Shown: positions 36,749-47,660 of the stretch, one piece after another | Layout of the letters: each line of letters begins with the position of its first letter | Position numbering within the stretch: the stretch's first letter is position 1 | Assembly: GCF_000208745.1 (NCBI RefSeq) | Contig: NC_030853.1 | Coordinates: 22,403,060 to 22,467,059, forward strand | DNA length: 64,000 nucleotides | Origin: Theobroma cacao | Lineage: Eukaryota; Streptophyta; Magnoliopsida; Malvales; Malvaceae | Reading direction: 5' to 3' | The notes under the pieces: model-generated | Database searches by the model: none | Told to the model about the DNA's origin: nothing | What the model saw: the letters and a program-made list of their open reading frames with translations, nothing else | Made by a program: the position numbers and the translations under genes

Positions 36749-39700
36749 AATATCATGTGATTTTGTACTTCAAATGTTCAAAGGGGAGAGGGTAGAAGTT
36801 AAAATGGAGCTGCCCTTCCCTCCATTCAAACCCCTCGATCAAAATAGTTGAAGAGTAATTATTTGCTACTCATTTGGGAAATATACCTGGTGGCATTGTC
36901 CATAAAACTCATGGTCCACCAGTACTTAAGACTCTCTTTGACCTTCTCTTTGCTTTTCATATATTTTTTTGGCGTATATGGTTTTAGATTAAATAATAAG
37001 AAATAATTATCTCTGATCATCTTATAGATCTCACTCTCTCTTGTTAATATTAATTTGAATCCAAACCTTTCAAATTGGAGTATATAATTTTTGCATAGTT
37101 GTCCCCTTAGAGATCTTATCTTTCCACTCTATGCTCTAATTGTTTGTAGGATCATTACATTATGAAAAAATAACCTTCTAATTTTTTTGAAAAAAAAATA
37201 TTACCCTAATTGTTCAAATTCAATAAGGTGATTTTTTTAAATTATATACTTAAAAAATTAGTTAATGTCAATTTTAGAAGCTTCTCAGCAACTTCTACCT
37301 CAATTTAGAAGCTTTAGTCAATATCAATAATCAATGTCAAGAACTAATACGTTTCCGGAAACCACAAACCTATCAAGTAACAAATCATCTAGTTTTAGGC
37401 CTTTAATATATTTTTCCCCTATAAAACTAGTTAATTAGCATATTAAATTTCGACTTTTGTCAAAGAGGAAACAAATATTGTTTCAAAATATAAAAAAAAA
37501 GCAAAAAGAAAATGAAACTAGATACGGATCATTTGCTTTGAGGATACATAAGATTAATATTATAATTAATGTATCGATAGATTCAAACAAAAATTATGTA
37601 TCAATATTCAAGATTAGACCTATTTCAAAAAAGTATATATTCAAGATTAGATACTAATTAGTAATAATTAACTACTACTAAAAAGGGTTAACTTCAAACA
37701 AGGTTTTGTAAACTATTAATATAAAAAAATGTGTTCTTAAGCATATTTCATTCATTAATTTTGCATGATTTCCTATTCAAAGAGTTTAATCAAATTTCCT
37801 CTTCTTACAAATAAAAAAAAAAGTTAATAAAGAGTCGTATTCAGATATAATTTTGTCATTTTCAATAAAAAAAATAAGGGACAGGTTTGGTGCCTCTTGA
37901 ATAACAATTGACTGGTAATTATCACGCAAAATGGTAATTATATATAATGGTCATTGCATGCCCTTAATTGATGAACATGCTTGCTCGTGATGTTAAGAGT
38001 CCTTTTCTTCTTTTGGAAGTGAAATTGGGTATTGGGTAGGGCAATATGTTTAGCTGACAGCATTCTCTAACAAGAGGCCATGTATCATGTGGGAGCATCC
38101 AATGCCCCCCCAAGTACCTTCAAATTTATTAAAAAAATTACATCCCCCATACCCAGCCTTGTTACTTTATGATTTGCCACTTCTCATAGACAAAATAGGA
38201 GAGAAGACAAAGCATTGAAGACAAACCAAGGGTTAAAACTTTACCTTTGGATTATATTGGATTCAAAATCTGAGAGCTATGGTCCTGATGAACCCAGCAT
38301 CTGCCATTGGGAATATGGCTTGTTTTGTGGGGATTGAGACTCTGATAGGTGATACAAAGGAAAGAGACAATTATATATATACGTGTCTTGATGCCTCCTT
38401 GTGGTTTCGGCCATTAATCTCTGGACGTTCTTGTCATTTTGCCATATAAAATGTTTGCTCTTCCGTTTCTTGCGTTGCTGATGTTTGTCTCCATTTTTCT
38501 TTCTTATTGTTTTGTGCATGATTGGCCATTTTTTTCAGGATTGGAGTTCTTCTTTCCCCCGTCTCTATCCATTGGCCTAGGTTGTCTTTTTGGAGGCAGG
38601 TTTATCTCAGCTTGCTTACGCAGGATCTCATTCAAGGCTTTATTAGTGGGTATTGTCAATCAAGCATGTTAATCACGAATGAAGCGTGTCACACAAAGTA
38701 TAATATATGGTCTAAATCTATTCGTTAGTCATATGACATAACCACCTTACATTATTAAGGACTATACGATTAAAATATTAATATATGAGGATTTAATGAT
38801 CAATATCATGTAAATTTTCTAATATTAGCTAATATATTTAATCAAAAAATTAAATTAAATTAAATTTTTTTAAAAAAAGAAAGAGGTGCTTATAATTTTT
38901 GGTGTTTTGTTTTTGCAGTTGTCCCGCCAATAACTCTAGTTGAACCCGGTCTGGCACGGTCCGCTTTCTTTCTCATGAACCAATAATAAAAAACGTCATA
39001 GTTTTTTTCCTTTTTTACATTTTTCTTTTTTTGGGTAAATTTGTTCTCCACGAGCCAATCAGGCTAGTGTGCCTAACAACCAAGAATAGCACAAAACCTT
39101 CGTAAATCAGTACTAAAATTATAAAAATAATCTTTATTTGGTCTATTAACCTTTTGTAAAATAAATAATAACAGGCGTCAAACTGGAATGTCATCAATGA
39201 CATGCATTTTATTTATCTATTTTCATTTTTTAAATATTTCTAAAACTATATATTTTTTAATACTTGATACTGTTACCCTTTTTCCTGTTTTAATATTATT
39301 TCCATCATTTTTTTGTTTCTTAATATTAAAAATTATGAAACGTTAAAAAAATGTAAATATTTAAGATAAAATATAATAAGTAAAATAAAAAGTTTACTTA
39401 ATTTTGTGAAAATCAAACAATTTAAAAAAGAGAGAGCAGGTATTTTAATGTTTAAAGTTACTGTATATTTATATAAAAACCATTTTCTTTTTACAAAATA
39501 AGAGGAGAAGAATATGCACGCGCCATGAGAGAGTTTGAAAATCGACAATAATTCATGATCAAATAATTTAGAGAATGGGGTGGCAGCTTTTGCTTTTAAA
39601 AGTATAGCTCTTTTTTATAAGTGTCTGAGGGAATGACTGTCTGCTGGAGGTAAAGAGGAAAAGCAAGAGCGTGTGATTGTTAGCTGATGTTGGATTTGTT

Positions 39701-40302
39701 GGAATCTTCAATAAAGCAAAAAAGAAAGCATACACAGAAACCCAACATTTTAACCCTTGATTTACAGCCCAAAAGTGAGTAGATTTTGGCATAAATTATT
39801 GACCATTTTGAGATTATAATGAAGTGGAGAATCAGATATACTAATGTGGGGGTCATATGAAAATACAAATGGTTGGGTGACCAAATCCCTCTGTCATCAT
39901 CAATCTCGAGCCACTCATCTGCCCCTCCCTTGAGATCCTCACATTCTCAATTCAATCCATTAACCAAAAACAACTAGCTTATAAAAACTGACTTAAAAAA
40001 TATGGGGAAAAAATGGGTTTTGGGACTTTTACTGAATGGCCAAACTCAGGGAATGTTGGATTCTCCATTGTCCCAAGCAAAAGACAAGTACATATACTTC
40101 TCTTCTTCCCAATGCATACTCTCTCTCTCTGTCCATTTTGTGCTGCTTCAGTTGAGTATCTGCTATATGCAATGTACAATGCCCTTTCAAGTATCCACAC
40201 ACATATGCATATGATGTATGAAATAAAGTAAAAAATTAAGTTTGAAAGGAGATGTAAAATAATTAAAAAAATTTCATGTTTAGTGGCACTCTTTTTAATA
40301 CT
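36749..40302. other. Intergenic DNA upstream of the NIK1-like gene
   Basis: No gene recognised in 3.5 kb. 36780-36840 contains GGGGAGAGGGTAG followed by CTGCCCTTCCCTCC, an imperfect inverted pair. The remainder is AT-rich, with frames of at most about 80 residues. Confidence 0.4.
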
Positions 40303-40391
40303 TTATGTTGAATACCTTTTGTAGGCAAAGAATGTGATTAATATAACTTATGTTGAATACTTTTGTAGGCAAAGAATGTAATTAATATAAC
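40303..40391 (+). repeat. 45-bp tandem duplication upstream of NIK1-like gene
   Basis: TTATGTTGAATACCTTTTGT begins a 45-bp unit at 40303-40347, repeated at 40348-40391 with one deleted base and one substitution. It lies about 380-470 bp before the NIK1-like start, so probably in the promoter. Confidence 0.9.
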
Positions 40392-40769
40392 AAGGGAATT
40401 TCCTAATGTGACCTTGTTCTTGGAATATAAACCTTGGCTTTGGTTAGTTTTGTTCTTTTTAGATTGTGGCCATTATATATTCTTTTCCTTTCAACTCTCC
40501 TGACCCAGTGACAGGCGTGCTAGTTCACTTTATACTACCAATAAATCTGTGATTTCTTTTTCTTTTGGTTTCATTTTTTTTCCTTGGTGTCTGACACAAG
40601 ATTTTTAGTGAATGGATTTCTGGCATGGAAAGGAGGGAGTGGGTTCTGATCTCAGGATTATCTTAAACAAGAGAGCCTCATTTCAAAGTTGTTTTTTCTG
40701 ATAACAATCACTGAACACAAGCTTAGCTTTGGCAACTGGCTGCCTCTTGTTCTTATGATTTCTAGCTCA

Positions 40770-43700
40770 ATGGCAATGACAAGGAGAGAAATTGCTTTTT
40801 GTTTTATGGCTTTCTTATGGTTTTGGGCTCCTACAAATGGATTACTTTCTCCCAAAGGTGTAAACTATGAAGGTAAATAGGAAAGTTGCATTTTCTTTCT
40901 TTTATCAACAAGAGTGCGTATTCATGTGAAGGGAGATCTCATAATATCGGTGTTTCTTTTTCAGTGCAATCTTTAATGGCTATTAAGGCAGCTCTACATG
41001 ATCCTCATGGTGTACTTGATAATTGGGATGCGGATGCTGTTGATCCATGTAGCTGGGCAATGGTGACTTGCTCACCTGAAAGCCTGGTCATTGGCCTGTA
41101 AGTCTTTTTCTAACCTCAATTTTTTGGAGAAGATATGGAACATTTACAAGAGAAAGCAAAGCATTCATCATGAAGTGAGATTATTAAATAGATGAACATC
41201 TTCTGAACGTGGTGGAAATGGTCTTGTTGCAGGGGCACTCCAAGCCAGAATTTATCTGGTACTTTATCTCCAAGCATAGGAAACTTAACAAATCTTCAGA
41301 TTGTGTAAGATTCCAACAGATGACTGCGGAAAAATCAAAGCGTTTTTCAAATCGAATGCATCTTTTTGTTCATGGTCTAATATGAATGCTGGTATACACT
41401 AATTTTGCAGGCTCTTACAGAATAACAACATAACAGGACCAATTCCTACAGAGCTGGGGAAGCTCTCAAAGATTCAAACACTCGATCTTTCTGATAATTC
41501 CTTCACTGGGGAAATTCCGACCTCTTTAGGCAACCTAAGGAGCCTCCAATACATGTAAGAACCGAAATCTGCGAAACAGAGCCTGAAAGCTCGAGAGAAG
41601 AGCTCAAAGACTACCATGTCCATTATCTGCACTCATTTTTGTTTCAATTTTTAACATGAGGGCTTGCAAATGTTGATTTTAGGAGGCTAAACAACAACAG
41701 TCTCTCGGGAGCATGTCCTGTGTCCTTGGCCAACATGACCCAGCTTACCTTCCTGTAAGCCTCTTAATCTTTGTTTTCTCCCTTCCTCTTTTTCCTCCTC
41801 CTAGATCAATGATTTGTATCTGTGATTGAAATATGCTCCTATACATGGTTTTCTGATTCTTTTTTCTTTTTTCATATCTTTTATGTTTCAGTGACTTGTC
41901 CTACAATAATCTAAGTGGACCAGTACCCAGATTTGCTGCTAAAACATTCAGGTATATCCCCTATCTTCACCTCTGACTCTCAAGTCTCAGCAGAACATTA
42001 TGTTGATAAACTTTGCTCCGCTACTACGTTATTGCAGCATAGTGGGGAATCCTTTAATCTGCGCAACAGGGTCTGAACCAGAATGCCATGGGATGACACT
42101 GATGCCAATGTCCATGAACTTGAACAGCTCGCAAGGTATGGAATTTTAGAATTTCCAAAATTTTCTCAACTTTCTCAATTCTTACTGTGCTCAGAGAATA
42201 TCAATTTTAAGCACTCTTGTGATTTATCTGACTTTGAACCCCTTTCGCTTCTCAAGCTGGCCGGCCTTCTGGCAGATCCAAAGGTCACAAAATAGCCATT
42301 GCGTTTGGCTCAAGCATCGGATGCGTGTCCCTGATGGTTCTTATACTAGGTCTCTTACTTTGGTGGAGACAAAGGCGGAATGAACAGATATTCTTTGATG
42401 TTAAAGGTTTGAGATAATTAGACTTACTACAGAAGTCTTCATTAGATATTTTAGCATCTTTGAGGTGTAAGAGCTAACTAGTACTTGTAATTGCGTCTTG
42501 TCATTTCAAATTTCAGACCGACATCATGAGGAAGTTTCCCTTGGAAATTTGAGGAGGTTCCAGTTCAGAGAACTTCAGATTGCAACACATAACTTCAGCA
42601 GCAAGAATATACTAGGAAAGGGAGGTTTTGGGAATGTGTACAAGGGAATATTGCAAGATGGAACAATTGTAGCTGTTAAGAGGCTTAAAGATGGTAATGC
42701 TGCAGGAGGAGAGATACAGTTCCAGACTGAAGTTGAGATGATCAGCCTGGCAGTGCACCGAAACCTTCTGCGGCTTTATGGATTTTGTATAACACCCACA
42801 GAGAAACTTCTTGTTTACCCATATATGTCTAATGGCAGTGTTGCCTCTCGTCTCAAAGGTAAAATACAAAGAGTTTGCTTGATATTGTAGCCATAATTTT
42901 GTAATGCTATATTTGAGTAGGTGAACTAAACCTGAATTTTTCTTGCGACAGGAAAACCGGTATTGGACTGGGGCACCAGAAAGAGAATTGCTCTGGGAGC
43001 TGCCAGGGGATTACTATACCTTCATGAGCAGTGTGATCCAAAGATAATTCATAGGGATGTCAAAGCCGCAAATATATTGCTTGATGATTACTGTGAGGCT
43101 GTGGTGGGAGATTTTGGGTTAGCAAAGCTTTTGGATCACCAAGATTCACATGTCACAACAGCTGTGAGGGGCACTGTGGGACATATAGCTCCCGAATACC
43201 TCTCCACAGGCCAGTCTTCTGAAAAGACAGATGTCTTTGGGTTTGGAATTCTCCTCCTTGAATTAATCACAGGTCAAAGAGCGCTAGAATTTGGCAAGGC
43301 TGCTAACCAGAAAGGAGCAATGCTTGATTGGGTGAGCATAATTTCTCTTAAGCTTCTCACCTTGAATGCTTAAATATTAAAGCATCGATTCCTCTTATTA
43401 GATAATTCATAGTTATTCCCCTTCATATTTGTGACATTAATTGGCACTTGCAGGTAAGGAAAATTCATCAGGAGAAGAAGCTTGAAGGGCTTGTCGACAA
43501 GGATCTTAAAAGCAACTATGATAGAATTGAGCTAGAGGAGATGGTTCAAGTAGCATTGCTATGCACACAATACCTTCCTGGCCATAGACCGAAAATGTCT
43601 GAAGTGGTTAGAATGCTTGAAGGTGACGGGCTGGCCGAAAGATGGGAAGCTTCCCAAAGAGCTGAAGCAACTAAGTGCAAGCCCCATGAGTTTTCCTCAT

Positions 43701-43774
43701 CAGACCGATATTCTGATCTCACTGATGACTCTTCATTACTCGTTCAAGCCATGGAGCTCTCTGGCCCGAGGTGA
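40770..43774 (+). CDS. NIK1: NIK1-like leucine-rich-repeat receptor kinase
   Basis: Eleven exons: 40770-40872, 40965-41097, 41233-41304, 41411-41554, 41683-41754, 41892-41951, 42038-42135, 42257-42406, 42517-42858, 42952-43331 and 43454-43774. They join to 624 residues. The order is signal peptide, LRRNT segment ([10 protein letters not shown]), about four to five LRRs ([20 protein letters not shown]), a Pro/Ser-rich juxtamembrane part, one membrane span ([13 protein letters not shown]) and a kinase domain. The kinase has [35 protein letters not shown] and IAPEYLS, so it looks active. The activation loop [13 protein letters not shown] keeps the Thr residues known to matter in NIK1. The C terminus [16 protein letters not shown] is the NIK/SERK ending. 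NIK1 is a plasma-membrane kinase in antiviral and immune signalling. In-frame ATGs at 40689 and 40755 are alternative starts; 40770 gives the most typical signal peptide. Confidence 0.93.
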
Positions 43775-45504
43775 ACTCCTTATAAAATTCACTATAAAAT
43801 CTTTTTTTTAATCTTTCAAAAAGAGTTAGAAAATTATAGTTGAAGCAGCATGCTAGAACTCCTACAGTTCCATAATAGTGGCATAGCATAGCTCGAAAGG
43901 GCCTTCAATTTTATTTTTTATTTTTATATTTTTTCCCTTTTTGCTTTCCTTTTTTACTCCAACTGTACAGATTACGTACTACGAAGACATTATTGAAATG
44001 GAAATTTCTTGTAGTTGCTATTCCTATTGAGTGAAATATCTGAGAGGTTGTCCAGTTAATTCTTGTGTAAGATCAAACATTCTTTATTCGGGTCTTAATT
44101 GTAATTTTCAAAATTAAATAGTTATTCTATTGTAAAGGTTGTTATGCTTATCTCATGTTAATTACACTGTTTTTTTATCATTATTATTATTTTGATCCGG
44201 ATAAAAAGAAGTTCAAACTTTACTTAAAAATCATGCATTAATCATTAAATCAAATGTTTGAATTCAAAAATTATACATTAATAATTAAATCAAATGCTTG
44301 ATTTCATTTTAATTGCAGTGCTTAGTGTTGTGGATATACATGTCATCTAATTAAAAACTAGTAAAACCAAAGATTTAGCAAAAATATCTCATAATTCTCT
44401 ACAGGAATGAAGTTTTCATGTGTAGATGTTTAAATTAACGTGCAATGAGTGGATGCTAGCTCATCTTAATCAGATATCTAATCAAGCAACTTGCATTGAA
44501 AATGGCTGAAGTTTGATGGCCCTAGCAGTACCTCCATAAATCAATTTCAGTCAATAATGAATTTAAAATTTTACATAAAAATATTAAAAAAATAATTATA
44601 TTATATATATCAAATTTTATATAAACAATGATAAAAAAATTTAAAATATTAAAAAATAATAACCATCATCATTTTAGTTCCACCGCTCGATTATTCTTTA
44701 AGATTAAAATGAGACATAAATAAATTCTTTTTATGTTTTTCGGCCGAACCAGAGTGTGATACGGTTCATTAACACCGTGACTGTAAGACCAGTCACATGA
44801 CAAATACTTGACAGAGAAACATCACGGAAAACCCACCAGGTTACTTTCCCTGCAAATATGATGAGCGGCCTCCAGAGCATCGAAAGGGACCTATATGAAA
44901 CATTAGGTAACGCGTCAAAGTGTACGTACGCCTCATATCCAGGAACAATTAAATAGTGGCATGTAACTATTTATGATATCTTTCTAAACGAACCAACATA
45001 CATGAAAATGAACAGAGTGGCTAACAAGAAAGATTGTATGAATTATCTATAGAAATGACGGCAAGTAGGGTACCGTTTATTTGGAATTATCCGAAATTAA
45101 AATAATATATTATTAAGATATTTAAAATTTTGTTGAAATCAAAAACTATTTGTTAAATGTAATATTCATTAATTATTCGAAATCATTTATTTAATGTATA
45201 TCTGTTTAAAAATTCACGTAAACTTGAACTTGGATTAATTACCTGAGACGTGTGTTCAACAGGAGGTTATGGAAACATTGCAAGTGTTCTTTCTGAACCA
45301 CAATATCATCACAAAACAATAAAGAACTTAAACTCGAATTAGAAGAGTATCATATATATGCAAATTTTGATTTTGAATTACTCCAATAGGTAACCAATGC
45401 TCACACAATTACTGTCTTACTGCCAGCAAGGCAATAACACAAGTCTGGAACACAAAAATCCAACAAGAGCCTTACTTCACCAAATCTGTGGACATACACA
45501 GGTA
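43775..45504. other. NIK1-like 3' UTR and AT-rich spacer
   Basis: Probable 3' UTR in the first 300 bp, then AT-rich spacer with no recognised gene up to the F-box relic. Confidence 0.4.
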
Positions 45505-46560
45505 TTACTTCATGATTAAGTGAAATATATGGAACAGAGTTGAAACTGATGACCTGTATCTAATGTTTACCTGAGGTGAAATTTCCATCAACTTCCCAAG
45601 TGTTTTTCCAAGCTTTTCCCTCGTAAATGTCATCTCCCCACAATTTATAATGGTCAGAATCTCAAGCTTAGGTAAATGAGCAAGATTAATCATCTTCAAA
45701 TACTCCAATACAACTCCTGTGCGGTAATCATCTTCAAATACTCCAATACAACTCCTGTGCGGTAAGTGTATTATTGTACTAACATTGCTCGATGTTTGCG
45801 GGAGAATTAAGTTTAATAAGTCTAGATCTTCCGCCAATGACAGAATCAGTTTGACAGTTCTTTGGCCAGGTGAGGTTTGGTGTTTTCAAAGTGGGAAACC
45901 AAGTGTCCCTAAGGTTTGGTCCATGCAATTTAAGATGCTCCGAATTCGGAATTTTCAACAACGTCAAGCTCTCAAGAGCAGGACAGCTCAGAACTAAATT
46001 TCCAAGCTGGTCCTCATCGAGCTTAATGGAGATGGAGTCTGGCAAGAAATTTAAATCCTCGGAATGTTCCAGGAAGCTTGATTTCCCAAAGACTAAGCTG
46101 TAAGCTGTTCAGCTGTGAAGAAGGCAACTCTTTAAGTGATGGTATGCGAATGGCCCAAGAAGCAACTCCTTGCCACTTTTCCTGGGTAGAATACTAATCA
46201 TATCACAGAAAACATGCGTGGATCAATATCCTCGAAAGAATCTGAGAGGGTGAACTTGTTTATTGTATATTTTGTGGTGAAGTAGGAGCTTATTCACAAT
46301 TGGCTGGATGAATCTGATCAGTCGTCCCAAACCATGAAAAAATGTTCTTTGCTTAAAATTTCACAATCCAAAATAGCGGCCATGCAATGCAAACTTGGAA
46401 AGAGAACGATGCTTATATGATATACCTCCCCTGTCTTGACAAGATGCTTGACTTAATTGAATCCTGTTTCACAAGCATCCAGTCTAGCTATAATATCTGA
46501 TGGAAGATAGCTGAGGATAAATTCACATGAATTAGAAAACTTGGGAAATCAATAAAATTA
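45505..46560 (-). pseudogene. F-box/LRR (FBD-like) pseudogene
   Basis: On the minus strand, fragments of an F-box/LRR protein occur in the expected order but in different frames. First comes an F-box remnant (FILSYLPSDIIARLDACETG then a stop) near 46490-46540. Next are LRR-like pieces: SLQLSLWEIKLPGTFRGF, then LGNLVLSCPALESLTLLKIP, and finally LAHLPKLEILTIINCGEMTF. At least three stops or frame changes interrupt the chain. A perfect 38-bp tandem duplication at 45688-45763 adds a frameshift of its own. Intact relatives are SCF ubiquitin-ligase substrate adaptors. This copy cannot make a full protein. Confidence 0.7.
45688..45763 (-). repeat. Perfect 38-bp tandem duplication
   Basis: 45688-45725 and 45726-45763 are identical (starting AATCATCTTCAAATACTCCA). 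Thirty-eight is not a multiple of three, so the duplication shifts the frame of the F-box relic. Its perfection suggests a recent event or an assembly error. Confidence 0.95.
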
Positions 46561-47660
46561 GAAGCGTTCAAGGATCCAGTCAAACCGGATTAACATCTCT
46601 AAAAACCGAATTTGACCTACTGACCCACACATCTAAGTTGATTATGTTATTAATTTTTTTAAAAAAAATATATTTTAATTGAAATATTTTTAAATTAAAA
46701 AAATTTCATATAATATATTCTCGGATCGAGTTGAGCTTTAAAAATCGAGTTCAAAGCCCAACTTGTGACCAATCAGGCTCACGGGCCTAGTGGATAGCCC
46801 AGTCCATGGACAAGTGCAACAACAATTGCTGAAAAGATGCAACGTGAGTGGGTAGACTCCATTGCCACTTCATTTTCATTTATCAGGATAATTTATAGAA
46901 GCAGGATAATGAAGTACGCAATGTAAATCTAGTTTGTAGACGTAGTTTTCAGTTTCGGATACGAACCAGATGGTGACTCTAAATTTGTCTTAAGTGGGAT
47001 TGATCTTTTGATTTATAAAAGCTAAAGGTGATATATCCATACTATTTAACCATAAATACATCAATATCAATTTCAACAGTTCATGGTTGGATCTGATACA
47101 CATAAGTGATGATTAACAAATTATAATATAATTAAAAAATAATAAAAGGAGCACAATTTGTATTTAGTGGTGTGATTTTCTTTTTTTACAATTAATTAGT
47201 TTGAAACAAACCTATCGTACCTCCATTTTTATATGTGAAACTCAAATTCGACTCAACGGGCTCATTTAATTATTATTTTGTTATTAAAAATAAATACTAT
47301 TTTATGTTAAATAAATATATATTATTTATTAATTATAATACTGTAACCGGATTAGACTTGGACCTAAAACACATACCCCGATCCGATCTGAATCGAGCCC
47401 AATACACCGCCTAGACGGCTAACCCAATCTTGGAGGCTTGGACACCCCTAGGTGTCACTTTGGACAGCAGTTACAAAGACAAAACCAAGAGAAAACCGAC
47501 AGGACATCCAAGAGAAGAAACAAACCCAGATACCTTTTGCTCGGCGAAGTTTCCTGGGCTACCTTTCTTCCCTTCTCGCTCGCTTCCTTGGTGGAGCTTC
47601 TCCTTCTCTATTTCTTTCTCTCTCTCCCCCTGCAAACGCCAACAGCTCCAATTCTCTCAA
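46561..47660. promoter_or_regulatory. Spacer and promoter region of ARL8
   Basis: AT-rich spacer with two similar stretches near 46580-46810 and 47340-47440 (AACCGGATT, GATCGAG, CCCAA words), perhaps decayed parts of one repeat. The last 200 bp, CT-rich, are the likely ARL8 5' UTR. Confidence 0.4.
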
